A stretch of 35,815 nt of DNA from Desulfobulbaceae bacterium (GTDB taxonomy: Bacteria > Desulfobacterota > Desulfobulbia > Desulfobulbales > Desulfocapsaceae). Each line of letters begins with the position of its first letter. The first letter of the stretch is position 1. A model generated the notes under the pieces. The model ran no database searches and was not told the DNA's origin. It worked only from the letters and a program-made list of their open reading frames with translations. A program made the position numbers and the translations under genes. Shown here piece by piece: positions 10,101-17,410 of this stretch. The stretch is from contig JAFLKM010000083.1 in the NCBI GenBank assembly GCA_019163335.1, positions 1-35,815 of the forward strand, written 5' to 3'.

Positions 10101-13100
10101 AACGATGCCAGCGCGACCGTTGACTTTCAGCTTCCCGGAGGTGAAGTACAGCTTTCTGCCGCAAACGGCAAGGTTGTTTTTGCAAACGATGGCGCCGGCA
10201 AAAACCTGATTGATGTCTCAGCCACCGAGGATCAAAACGGTGGCCGCGTGACCATCAAGGCGGAAAACAGCACCCTTGATTCCACGGCCCTCACCCTCCT
10301 GGGTGGCGGTGGAGATGGCGGCAGTCTTGATCTTATTACCAGGGCCCTGCCCGAACTGGGGGAGCTGGCCACGGCCCTGAGCGCCGGCGGCTTTACCAAC
10401 GAACTGCGCATCCAGGCCCGGGAAGATGATATAAATCTTGCCGCCGGCCAAACACTGTCGGCCCGTTCCATCACCCTGGCGGCGGACGGAGTGAATGACT
10501 CCGCCAAGGGAAAGATCACCATCGCGGGAACGGTGAACAGCTCCGGGACAACCGGCGGTGAGATCCACCTTTACGCCAATCAGGATCTGACCCTGGCGGC
10601 AGGCGGCCGCATTGAGGCCATGGGGTCAGAGGGCGACGGCGGCGAAGTGGTGCTGAGCTCGGAAGAAGGCTATGTCCGCACGGTCGCCGGCTCTACCATC
10701 GACACCACCGGAACCGGGTCGGGCATCGACAAAGACGGCTCCGTCACCTATCGGGCCGATGTCACCGAGACCTCCTCAGGGGGCACAACCAGTTACGATG
10801 CCAAACTTGATGCCCAGGGGATGGTTCACACCGGGCAAAAAAATCTACAGGCGGTGAAAAGCTATGACTATGTCTCCGGAACCTCCATCACCAGCGCCCA
10901 GCTTGGCAGCCTTACCCTGGCCGATCCTGCTGCTAATGGTGCAGGTACCTGGATCGGTGATTCCTACCGTTTTATAGCAGGACTTGCCGGATACAAGACA
11001 GCGGGATACACCCTTATCCCCGAAATTGAGGTTCGTTCCATCGGCGACCTCACCCTGGCAAGCGGCTTCCAGAGCGGCAGCGGTGCGACGCTGAAGGGTC
11101 TGGAGCGATGGCGGCCGGATGGTCTTCCTGGTGTGCTGAGCTTCCGCGCTGGCGGAAATCTCAATGTCAATACCAATATCACCGATGTGCCCACCGCCTT
11201 GAACACGGCGACTTCCAAATTCCGCGATATCTACAATGACGGCCTGACTTCGGACGCGGGTTCATGGGATCTGAATTTTGTTGCCGGCGCCGATCTGACT
11301 GCGGCCAACCCGCTGGCCGCAAACCTTGCCAAGGATCTTACCATCGGCACCACCGGCACCAACACTGTTGTCGTCTACAGCGAGAGCGGCGATATAACCC
11401 TGACCGCAGGGCAGGATATCAAAATTATGAAGGCGGGCACCGCGACCCGTGACTACATGCCCGGAGTCAACATCTATACCCTGGGCACCTTTGACGGTGA
11501 TATCGTTGCCGAAGCAGGCAGGAATCTTGATCTGAGGGGTGGCGGGGTCCTGCAAAGTGCCATGGGCGATATCGACATTACAACCGGCGGCGATATCCTG
11601 CTGGAAGGAAACGGGGCCATCCGCACCACCGGCCGGATGGCAACCTGGGCCGAAACCGACCCCGCTCTTTCTTCTTATTCCACCAACCCCAATGTCCTTG
11701 AGACCCTCCGTTCCCGGCGATTCTGGGAATATCGCGATGGCGGTGATATTTCCATACGCACCGTCGCCGCGATCGTGGGAACAGTGGATGCCGGAACGGA
11801 CGTCAACGGATCCACCGGCTGGGAGGCCGCCTACAAAGATTACCTGAACGTCACAGACGAGGGGATATCCTATTATCAATGGAGCGCCAATTATGGTTTT
11901 ATTAATGCCTTCTCCATAAACGGCACTTCAACGACGGTGACCCATGGCATAGCTGCCATGGGAGGCGGGAATATCGCCATTGAAACGGGTGGAAATTTCC
12001 TCGCCCAGACCGGGGCATTTGGCCAGAACAATGAAGCAGGCCTGTCCATTCTGGCCCGAGGGAATCTGGATGGCCGTTTCCTCGCCATGCAGGGGGATTC
12101 CCTTCTTTCCACCCTGGGCAGTTTTGGGGTCACAACCATTGGCCCACAGAAACAGGATATCGCAACCAGCATTGGGATCGGTGACGTAGTCCTCACCGTT
12201 CAGGCCATGGGCAGCACCGAGATAGGCAACATCTCCAATCCCACTCTGGCCAACAGCTTTTCCAAAGACCCTAGAACAGGCGTGCAATCCCGGCTTTCGT
12301 ATGATGCCGCAAGTTCTGTGAATATAGCCGCCATGAACGGCAACGCCCTTCTCAGCGGAACCAGTAATTACCAGTACTTCTCAGACCGCTATGCTGTTCT
12401 ACCCGGCAGTCTAAGCATAAGGGCCAGCCAGGACATCGCCTTCAGCAGCGGCTTTATCATGGCCCCTGCCCCGCAAGGCAGCCTCCTTTTGCTTGCCGGT
12501 CTGGATATCCAGGGTAGATATGCCGGATATCCTGGGCAGCTTGATAATTCTTCCTCCCTGCTCATGTCGGACGCCGGGATGGATCAGTATTTTATCCACA
12601 CCGACAACACCTCCGATATCATTTTCAGCCTTACAAACAACCATAGCAACCCACCCCTGCACCTGAGTGACACCACCCCTGTCCATATCGAAGCCGGTCG
12701 AGATATAACCAAGATGCACTTTACCACCCCCAAAGAGACTGTAATCGTCGCCGGAAGGGATCTTCTCAATATCACCTATCTTGGCCAGAATTTACGAGCC
12801 TCAGATGCTAGCATCATTGCAGCAGGCCGGGATTTTATCCAGTCAGAGGTCATCGGCATCTATAAACCAAGTGGTTCCACGGTGAACGCCTTTCAGGGAA
12901 TCACCCAGGCCGGACCGGGTTCCCTTCTTATCCAGGCTGGGAATAATCTTGATCTCGCAGACTCCTCCGGGGTGCAGACCATCGGCAGCAGCCTGAATTC
13001 AGCCCTGCAGGATCCCAACATCCAGCTAGATGGCCATGGCCGATTTAAAGGCAGTGATCTTACGGTGATTGTCGGCTATGACATCCGTCCAACGGCCGGG

Positions 13101-14024
13101 GAAACGGCGGACTTTCTTAACCAGCTGAAAGAAGGGGCCCGTGAGGTGTCCGCCTTGATTGCCGAGGGGAAAGAGAGCGAGGCGGCGATTCTGAAAGAGA
13201 AGATCCGCACTGAACTCTTCACTCCCTTCCTCTATGATCACCGTTCGGGAACCGGCGACCTCAATATGACCACCTCTTCCCTGCAGACCATCTCCGGGAA
13301 GGATGCGATCAATATTTTTGCCAATGGTGACGTCAATGTCGGTGTCACCACCATCGCTTCTGCCGATTCAACAACCATCGTCGGTGACAAGGAAACCGGC
13401 ATCTTTACCGCCGGTGGCGGGGCAATCAATCTTATTGCCGGGAAGGATGTCAACGTCAACGAGAGCCGGGTTATGACCTTTCTCGGAGGCGATATCGTCG
13501 TCCTCAGCGACGAGGGGGACATTAACGCCGGACGCGGTTCCAAGGCTAAGGTCACTGCCGCCGAACCCCAGGTTATAGAAAAAGACGGCGTGAAGAGTGT
13601 TATCTTTTCTCCGCCCGCCGTGGGCAGCGGTCTGCGCACCCTGGCCTATGACCCGGACGGCACCGGCCCGCGCGTAACTCCGGAACCGGGTGATATGTAT
13701 GTGGTTGCCTGGGACGGCGTGGTGGATGCGGGTGAGGCTGGCATCGAGGGCGGAAGGTTGTATCTGGCCGCGACCAAGGTGTTGAATTCCCAGAACATCA
13801 GCGTTGGCGCCGGTTCTGTGGGTGTTCCGTCCACCTCGGGGGCTCCGGTCAGTCTTGGAGCGCTCAGCGGTGACTCCATGTCCGCCACCGAATCCACAAG
13901 CTCCGACATCGCAAAAAGTACCGCTGGAGCAGGTGACAAAATGGCTGACACCGCTAAAAAGATTGCGGACACCATCAGTCAGCTCCGCTTCTTTGTGGTG
14001 AAGTTCCTGGGATTTATTGAGTAG
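4113..14024 (+). CDS. Giant TpsA exoprotein, filamentous-haemagglutinin family
   Basis: A 3303-residue secreted protein, the likely cargo of the TpsB encoded upstream. AGGAG at 4100-4104 supports ATG 4113. The signal peptide (MKKKYLGLKQQF onward) appears to end near CQSA-PTIPG. The N-terminal TPS secretion domain follows, with IHWQTFNIG (about 85-93), SQIHGRLSADGAVYLINQNG (about 119-138; NQNGI replaces the usual NPNGI) and FGPSAQVNVHSLTASSLNL. The bulk is a long series of short G/N/S/T-rich beta-strand repeats (GGxITI, AGxDITL) typical of a right-handed beta-helix. A charged, probably helical stretch interrupts it at about 2990-3040. The C-terminal region (about 3080-3240, with EPGDMYVVAWDGVVDAGEAG and GGRLYLAATKVLNSQNI) resembles DUF3739 of haemagglutinin-type proteins; this is from memory and tentative. 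No cysteine occurs after residue 27. The end is short and hydrophobic (LRFFVVKFLGFIE). The ligand or substrate cannot be read from sequence. Confidence 0.93.
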   Translation: MKKKYLGLKQQFLLLSLCSGSLMASPCQSAPTIPGFIGNTADVLPQIPVTALPTGGTAIRGIDSIRETATNAMEISQNQPKAVIHWQTFNIGSQASVNFNQQGNAGWAALNSIADASPSQIHGRLSADGAVYLINQNGIFFGPSAQVNVHSLTASSLNLVEEDFINGYTNAAAQSLTFRNAAGTAGASAENSGTITTADGGKVFLIGGKAVNNGTITAKNGMVALAAGDEVTLTENNYISRYTLPFVSTSGGTAEVTNNALLQADEGVAGLYGGIVNQNGRVTATTSISRNGQIELQGRTRVNTGAGSVTATPVSASTERQSPSKDFTGGNITINTKEFIHQGTINSPGGKVSNGTIDNKTGYINMDSIRLEPGSSIDVSGLWVDQAAEDRILNVQLNSDILKDAYALKNGLLRGKTVSIDILNGMPAADISAYLLNRPRSAAELLTKGGAIELTANQVEVMAGSNIGFGGGGYNYSAGEMDLTMVRVGNSIKYLSDLAAGTPVDEVLGSFTRNHERYGIRETWNGLYYGGVSPLAANSIAFSQGSDAGRLTITTPYLFIAGILNGWAERGFYQSEVDDKRYANGNILALGRRMPKGGTLAVGYDSTANSTELAAMTGIVTHAISMVSTAATLDESDSSRKVSYIPTDTINNAGLSALELHAATTFDITEGVKVQLAPGGSFNASARQIAVAGSIQAAGGSITLETQSNNSSFTRINNEDAAGSYIPLAEILTISATAMLDAAGEEISNTGQDSIAYGYTNGGAITLRNSSAPSLGSTYENPDHGYDLTVAAGSLLSVQGGYLQNPTGSIKGGNGGSITISQQITEATGEGLPEGLHLTIDGELKGHALLGSKGGSLTIEAHEMTIFPAAGSPPATGTLVDPEDSIVFADNRFVRTGFSSISLSTYDDLTVTSGSHLETSSVRRTDPFSWGTALPIGLLTPFSEYVNALPIEAGDTMISLKAGSIEGKDLTIEAGAIIGVAPKGKISLTAFDRVSLGGTLEAAAGTIKITGAEVAIQSSARILAQGINLEEPKKAGPLAETNRQVLDGGTVSIAATLGSITMDAGSLIDVSGSPVVINSIEDNLGDFFHRSEAGSPGSVTLAFYDKLTLDGALTAESYLPGLAGGTLTFKRTHNTEPLTITRSLAQSSQQQGFDDLHFASVTGIDFAESIALSADRRLVLDAPQIISSGGTATLNAPWVQIVNKQYTYTGNLLPASNNAAQTFSANADFLDVTGNVRFNGFATTSLMADQAIRLSDWYYSDAQKWSGKLSVSGDLSLQANVVYPTTGSIFSIESPGRISILPGLDKNPGSVFSAGGNLTLTGHDIFHAGTIAAPMGTINLNAEQGRVLLTPDSRLSVSGSEDVAYGTILQGIWKILDKAGALATTTKNMTLPEPSINVSGHEVLITEGARIEADGGGSVSAYEFLPGFDGTANPLLSKNRLVIVPDGSVSLPELGEVYLEGYAAMGLAEGVYSILPAEFAFLPGALILERGSSEVLSGQGTSNLLQQPIIAGYEKAFGSTEKPAAMTGYVLRSAADVLSEGNFDQRTELLKDGGDISISGDTVVMLGNVSAAAVGNGKNGGLTLAGPHIHYAPVPEGLRALQTMQDIIPAQYVGNVYFDNTLISSDTALGRLTLGDFNSKTNTGLTSTVTFAPGQTVNGIPRVEIKARDSITVNENVQINALATAEEAGVIELVTGSLVTKPGSLLHASDELVLNITGDWDFGGDWIVDDGRVHLISSLFSIGSDSSKDPGTGLFMTQALLNAFSSVDELWIESKTDIRFVDDISLVTSGSLLLDSQRLLFEGIGSTPLNQIVSINADTLRLRNTHDASAAVAAVAVGDHSLRINARELTLGPGTVRVDGFTDVNLTPAGNLFFEGQGAFQAMLPGSGTLTMTAAAFQAAFPHDIEPLTANSFSVSSGSGEVIFQGNGTSAASTSGAPGSLNVSGRSVTMDGALLNFPGGRIALSATGTGINDQLFLTHGSQLLARGGILHHSLGLNDASATVDFQLPGGEVQLSAANGKVVFANDGAGKNLIDVSATEDQNGGRVTIKAENSTLDSTALTLLGGGGDGGSLDLITRALPELGELATALSAGGFTNELRIQAREDDINLAAGQTLSARSITLAADGVNDSAKGKITIAGTVNSSGTTGGEIHLYANQDLTLAAGGRIEAMGSEGDGGEVVLSSEEGYVRTVAGSTIDTTGTGSGIDKDGSVTYRADVTETSSGGTTSYDAKLDAQGMVHTGQKNLQAVKSYDYVSGTSITSAQLGSLTLADPAANGAGTWIGDSYRFIAGLAGYKTAGYTLIPEIEVRSIGDLTLASGFQSGSGATLKGLERWRPDGLPGVLSFRAGGNLNVNTNITDVPTALNTATSKFRDIYNDGLTSDAGSWDLNFVAGADLTAANPLAANLAKDLTIGTTGTNTVVVYSESGDITLTAGQDIKIMKAGTATRDYMPGVNIYTLGTFDGDIVAEAGRNLDLRGGGVLQSAMGDIDITTGGDILLEGNGAIRTTGRMATWAETDPALSSYSTNPNVLETLRSRRFWEYRDGGDISIRTVAAIVGTVDAGTDVNGSTGWEAAYKDYLNVTDEGISYYQWSANYGFINAFSINGTSTTVTHGIAAMGGGNIAIETGGNFLAQTGAFGQNNEAGLSILARGNLDGRFLAMQGDSLLSTLGSFGVTTIGPQKQDIATSIGIGDVVLTVQAMGSTEIGNISNPTLANSFSKDPRTGVQSRLSYDAASSVNIAAMNGNALLSGTSNYQYFSDRYAVLPGSLSIRASQDIAFSSGFIMAPAPQGSLLLLAGLDIQGRYAGYPGQLDNSSSLLMSDAGMDQYFIHTDNTSDIIFSLTNNHSNPPLHLSDTTPVHIEAGRDITKMHFTTPKETVIVAGRDLLNITYLGQNLRASDASIIAAGRDFIQSEVIGIYKPSGSTVNAFQGITQAGPGSLLIQAGNNLDLADSSGVQTIGSSLNSALQDPNIQLDGHGRFKGSDLTVIVGYDIRPTAGETADFLNQLKEGAREVSALIAEGKESEAAILKEKIRTELFTPFLYDHRSGTGDLNMTTSSLQTISGKDAINIFANGDVNVGVTTIASADSTTIVGDKETGIFTAGGGAINLIAGKDVNVNESRVMTFLGGDIVVLSDEGDINAGRGSKAKVTAAEPQVIEKDGVKSVIFSPPAVGSGLRTLAYDPDGTGPRVTPEPGDMYVVAWDGVVDAGEAGIEGGRLYLAATKVLNSQNISVGAGSVGVPSTSGAPVSLGALSGDSMSATESTSSDIAKSTAGAGDKMADTAKKIADTISQLRFFVVKFLGFIE

Positions 14025-14079
14025 GAAAGACAGGAGTCAGAAAACAGAGGCACTTGGGGATAGCTTTAGTCTTCTAGAA

Positions 14080-14132
14080 CCGGGGACAGAATGGTTTTTC
14101 GCCAACAGTCGCGAAAAATAATTCTGTCCCCT
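14080..14132. repeat. GGGGACAGAAT palindrome downstream of tpsA
   Basis: CCGGGGACAGAATGGTTTTT is followed by CGCCAACAGTCGCG and the complementary AAAAATAATTCTGTCCCC arm. It is the same family as the units at 3599-3773. It lies 56 bp after the tpsA stop and may also act as a transcription barrier. Confidence 0.75.
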
Positions 14133-14171
14133 CAGACCGCTAATCCCAAAACAATTCAGTGGGGCCATCGG

Positions 14172-14236
14172 GTCGGGTTTTAAAGCGACGCTGAGCTTGC
14201 GACGTATCGCTGTTGTCGGGTTAAAACCCGGCCTAC
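14172..14236. repeat. CGGGTTTTAA/TTAAAACCCG inverted repeat
   Basis: CGGGTTTTAA at 14174-14183 pairs exactly with TTAAAACCCG at 14221-14230, with a GC-rich interior (GCGACG...CGACGTATCGC) and a CCTAC end. It is a separate short intergenic repeat type. Together with the GGGGACAGAAT unit it fills most of the 320-bp gap between tpsA and the ExbB-fusion gene. Confidence 0.65.
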
Positions 14237-14344
14237 TTTTTCCATATAAATATTTGAAATCAGTAAATTACGATACAGCATTTTGAGAATTGCAGTACCA
14301 CGGGCCCCGGCTCAGAAACAATTACTTATCCATTGGAGAGAAGG

Positions 14345-16153
14345 ATGATGAAGCAAGAATGGACACGAGCGCGTGTCATAACCAGGGCGATATTCAGCCT
14401 TATTCTGTTTGTTCTGGTGATGGACGTATCACGGGCCGAGGCTTGGTGGAACAAGGATTGGGAACATCGGCGCAAAGTCACCGTTGACAGCACCACCAGT
14501 GGCGTGGCCAAAGAGGGGTTGCAGGAACAGGCGATGCTGATCCGGATCCATGGGGGCAACTTCAACTTTGCCATGGCCAAACCCGACGGCAGCGATATCC
14601 GGTTTATTGGATTTGACGACAAGACCATCCTGAAACATCAGATCATCGCCTGGAACCAGGCGGATGAGATGGCCCTGATCTGGGTCAAAGCTCCGGTCAT
14701 CACCGGTGATGCGACCAAAGACGGTGCCTTTCTCTACTACGGCAATCCGGAGGCCATCGGCCCGGAGGGGTCTGCGGGCCTGACCGGCACCCAGCAGGCC
14801 ATGCTGCTCCATCTCGACGAGACCGAAGGCCTGCCCAAAGATTCCACCATCAACGGCAATAATGCCACCTCCTTCAATGGCGGAATGGCAACGCCTGCGG
14901 TTATCGGCAACGGCATCTCATTGTTTGGCGGCGGAGAACGGTTGAGCCTTGCGGCATCCCCGTCACTGAGCTTGCCCGACGCCATAACCTTCAGCTGCTG
15001 GATCCGGATAAACAGCCCCCAGAATGACGCCTATATTCTCCATATGGGTGAGACCTGGGCGGCTGACAAAAAAGGACTGGCCGTTGGCATTAACGGGATG
15101 AAATTATTTCTTCGCACCGGAGACGGGTCCGTCACGGTGGTAGCACCTGATGAGAAGTCCCTGCAACCCGACACCTGGCATCACGTTGCCGCAACCATCG
15201 GCAAAGGCGAAGCCGTTCTCTTCGTTGACGGTGCCGAAGCAGCCCGCACCGCAGTCCCCAACAATCCAGGCCCCCTTGCCGGGGTGGTCACCTTCGGTGC
15301 TGATCCCAACAGCGGCCACGCCCTTGGCGCCGATATCGACGAGCTGGCCATTGACAATGTTGTCCGTCCCGCAGCATGGATCGGTGCAGCCTATGCCATT
15401 CAAGGACCCGACAAGGGACTGGTGGCCGTGGGAATTGAAGAGGTGTCCGAAACCGGCGGTATGGTGGCCGAGCAGATGCACCTGATGGGAATTATTTTTG
15501 CCAACCTGACGCTGGACGCCTACGTCATCCTGGGGATTCTGACCTTCATGGGTATCTTTGCCGGCTCCGTCTTTGTCTACAAGACCTACAATATCTGGAT
15601 GAGCGGCAAGGACACCAAGGCCTTCCTCAGTGCCTACCACAAAAACAAGGGCCGCACCTGCGGCACCGACGAGGACGCCTTCAGCAAATCCCCGCTCTAC
15701 CGCGTTTACAAACAGGGCTGTAGGGAGATGCAGGAAGTTTTCGTCGATATGGATGATGACAAATCGGAGAATGGAGAAAAGCTGTCCCTGGTTGGCGTCC
15801 GCGCTGCCATGGATCGAAGCTACATCCTGGAAAGCAAGAGTCTCAACTCCTGGCTGACCGCCCTCATCCTCTGCACCTCGGGTGGTCCTTTCCTCGGGCT
15901 GCTTGGCACTGTCTGGGGGGTTATGAACACCTTCGCCGCGATGGCCGCATCCGGTGAGGCCAATATTATGGCCATTGCCCCCGGTGTTGCTTCGGCGCTC
16001 ATCTGCACCGTTACCGGGATGCTGGTCGCCATCCCCTCGCTCATGGGCTACAACTATCTCCTGGTAAAAATCAAGTCGCTCACCATTGATCTGGCCGTCT
16101 TTGTTGATGAATTCGGCGCAACCCTTGATAAACGCTATGGAGGTGGGGCATGA
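14345..16153 (+). CDS. ExbB/TolQ-type proton channel with periplasmic DUF2341 and LamG-like domains
   Basis: Predicted 602-residue inner-membrane protein. GGAG at 14335-14338 supports ATG 14345 or 14348. A signal-like segment (about 14-33, ending SRAEA) is followed by a DUF2341-type domain (about 35-137; WWNKDWEHRRKVTV at the start, FLYYGNPEA at the end). A LamG/concanavalin-like domain spans about 150-363 (FSCWIRI, PDTWHHVAATI, VLFVDGAE, IDELAIDNV). A MotA/TolQ/ExbB channel follows: first helix about 391-412, cytoplasmic loop about 413-500, then GGPFLGLLGTVWGVMNTFAA and IAPGVASALICTVTGMLVAI forming the two core helices. Ordinary ExbB is about 240 residues with its N-terminus in the periplasm, so this topology places both extra domains there. 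Its stop overlaps the exbD start (ATGA). It likely forms a pmf-driven complex with the next two products. The role of the LamG-like part (glycan or protein binding) is inferred from fold only. Confidence 0.9.
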   Translation: MMKQEWTRARVITRAIFSLILFVLVMDVSRAEAWWNKDWEHRRKVTVDSTTSGVAKEGLQEQAMLIRIHGGNFNFAMAKPDGSDIRFIGFDDKTILKHQIIAWNQADEMALIWVKAPVITGDATKDGAFLYYGNPEAIGPEGSAGLTGTQQAMLLHLDETEGLPKDSTINGNNATSFNGGMATPAVIGNGISLFGGGERLSLAASPSLSLPDAITFSCWIRINSPQNDAYILHMGETWAADKKGLAVGINGMKLFLRTGDGSVTVVAPDEKSLQPDTWHHVAATIGKGEAVLFVDGAEAARTAVPNNPGPLAGVVTFGADPNSGHALGADIDELAIDNVVRPAAWIGAAYAIQGPDKGLVAVGIEEVSETGGMVAEQMHLMGIIFANLTLDAYVILGILTFMGIFAGSVFVYKTYNIWMSGKDTKAFLSAYHKNKGRTCGTDEDAFSKSPLYRVYKQGCREMQEVFVDMDDDKSENGEKLSLVGVRAAMDRSYILESKSLNSWLTALILCTSGGPFLGLLGTVWGVMNTFAAMAASGEANIMAIAPGVASALICTVTGMLVAIPSLMGYNYLLVKIKSLTIDLAVFVDEFGATLDKRYGGGA

Positions 16154-16557
16154 GACGCGACATCTTTGATGAAAAGGTGCATGACGAGATCAACGTTACC
16201 CCCATGCTTGACCTTGCCTGGTGCCTGCTCCTGGTTTTTATCATTGCCGTTACCGCTTCGGTGCAGGGAATCCAGGTCAATCTCCCCAAGGCAAGCGGGG
16301 CGCCGAGCCTGTCCAAGCCGAAGACCAAGGCCATCTCCATTCAAGATAACGGCCAGATCTATATCGATGCCTATCCTGTGTCCATGGCCCAGCTTGAGTC
16401 CAGCCTCCGCCAGTACAAAGCCGCTGACCCTGACCTGCCGGTCATTGTCAAGGGCGATGGCAAGGTGACCTACCAGACGGTCATTGAGGTGCTGGACCTG
16501 CTCCAGCGCCTGGACATCACCCAGCTGGGACTGGTGACCCAGAGACTGGTGAAATGA
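16150..16557 (+). CDS. exbD: ExbD/TolR-family proton-channel subunit
   Basis: A 135-residue protein with one N-terminal helix and a periplasmic domain. INVTPMLDLAWCLLLVFII carries the conserved membrane aspartate (D21), which in ExbD/TolR is needed for proton use. The C-terminal part (VIVKGDGKVTYQTVIEVLDL) matches the ExbD periplasmic fold. It overlaps the upstream ExbB-type gene by 4 bases (ATGA) and the downstream TonB-type gene by 4 bases (ATGA), so the three are almost certainly translationally coupled and form one complex. Length is normal for the family. Confidence 0.93.
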   Translation: MRRDIFDEKVHDEINVTPMLDLAWCLLLVFIIAVTASVQGIQVNLPKASGAPSLSKPKTKAISIQDNGQIYIDAYPVSMAQLESSLRQYKAADPDLPVIVKGDGKVTYQTVIEVLDLLQRLDITQLGLVTQRLVK

Positions 16558-17273
16558 GTGACATGCAGAAAGACATGACCGAAGAACCCCAGAAGCACAA
16601 GGGTGACGCGCACTGGCTGAGCCGCCGTCTGATCTGGATAGGAGGGGCTGTGGCCCTGATGATCTTTATTTTTATCATCAGCCAGATCGTTAAATTCATG
16701 ATGCATGCCAACACGGCCCCACCCAAGCGCCAGGTCCAGCAGATTACCCTGGTCAAACCGCCGCCGCCCGTAGTCAAGGAAAAGCCACCGGAAATAAAAC
16801 CGGAGCCGGAAAAGGTCCAGGAAAAAGTTGAGATAGAAAAACCCCAGGAGATCGAAAAACCCCAGGATAACACACCGCCGCCGGCCGGTGATCTCGGCGT
16901 TGATGGTGACGCCACCGGAAGCGGCGACGGATTCGGATTGCAGGCAAGAAAAGGCGGTGCCTCCCTGGTGAGCGGGATGAATGGCACCGGCAGCATCTAC
17001 GGCTGGTACACCAACCGGTATGCCACTGAAATCCAGAAGTATTTTAACGAGATCGTCAGCCAGATGGGCGGCATTAAAGGCTCGGGCCTGAAGACCATCA
17101 TCCGGGTCGATGTGGATGATTTCGGCGCCATTCGAGCCGTCATCGTCGGCTCATCCGGTGATCCGAAGATGGATGATGCGGTTCTTCAGGCCGTCAATAA
17201 AGTCAGTCTGAAAGAACCACCGCCTGCCGGCATGCCCCGCGCCATGAAGTTGGGAATCATGTCCCAGGGATAA
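16554..17273 (+). CDS. TonB-family energy transducer
   Basis: A 239-residue protein. It has a short cytoplasmic N-terminus, a membrane helix at about 25-48 (RLIWIGGAVALMIFIFIISQ), and a Pro/Glu/Lys-rich spacer at about 66-110 (KPPPPVVKEKPPEIKPEPEK). A Gly-rich stretch follows, then a TonB C-terminal-like domain at about 155-236 with TIIRVDVDDFGAIRAVIVGS and DPKMDDAVLQAVNKV. TonB links inner-membrane pmf to an outer-membrane partner. No TonB-dependent receptor is encoded nearby, so the partner may be the TpsB, the putative porin, or a distant receptor. The N-terminal SHLS-like signature of classical TonB is not obvious. It is third in a coupled ExbB-ExbD-TonB block. Confidence 0.88.
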   Translation: MSDMQKDMTEEPQKHKGDAHWLSRRLIWIGGAVALMIFIFIISQIVKFMMHANTAPPKRQVQQITLVKPPPPVVKEKPPEIKPEPEKVQEKVEIEKPQEIEKPQDNTPPPAGDLGVDGDATGSGDGFGLQARKGGASLVSGMNGTGSIYGWYTNRYATEIQKYFNEIVSQMGGIKGSGLKTIIRVDVDDFGAIRAVIVGSSGDPKMDDAVLQAVNKVSLKEPPPAGMPRAMKLGIMSQG

Positions 17274-17311
17274 TTGGAAAAAGAGAGAGCAGTGCCAGTT
17301 GACGTTATTTT

Positions 17312-17390
17312 TAGTGCCTTACAAATTGTTTTCTTATTTTTTTCAAGAAAATAATCTGCGAAAAAACAATTATCCCGTTTATCGGGGTTA
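17312..17390. repeat. Second copy of the 76-bp hairpin repeat, inverted
   Basis: The sequence matches the reverse complement of 3845-3920: TAGTGCCTTACAAATTG, a hairpin of ATTGTTTTCTT with AAGAAAATAAT, then TCTGCG and ATCCCGTTTATCGGGGTTA. It fills most of the 137-bp gap between the TonB and porin genes. The hairpin has a T-rich loop, and transcripts crossing it could fold strongly, so it may tune expression of the downstream genes. That effect is inference. Confidence 0.7.
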
Positions 17391-17410
17391 AGATTACAGG
17401 AGAATACTTG

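Noticed and set aside
14333-14344. TTG start for the ExbB fusion
   Set aside because: It overlaps the ribosome-binding site GGAGAGAAGG; ATG 14345 or 14348 fits better.
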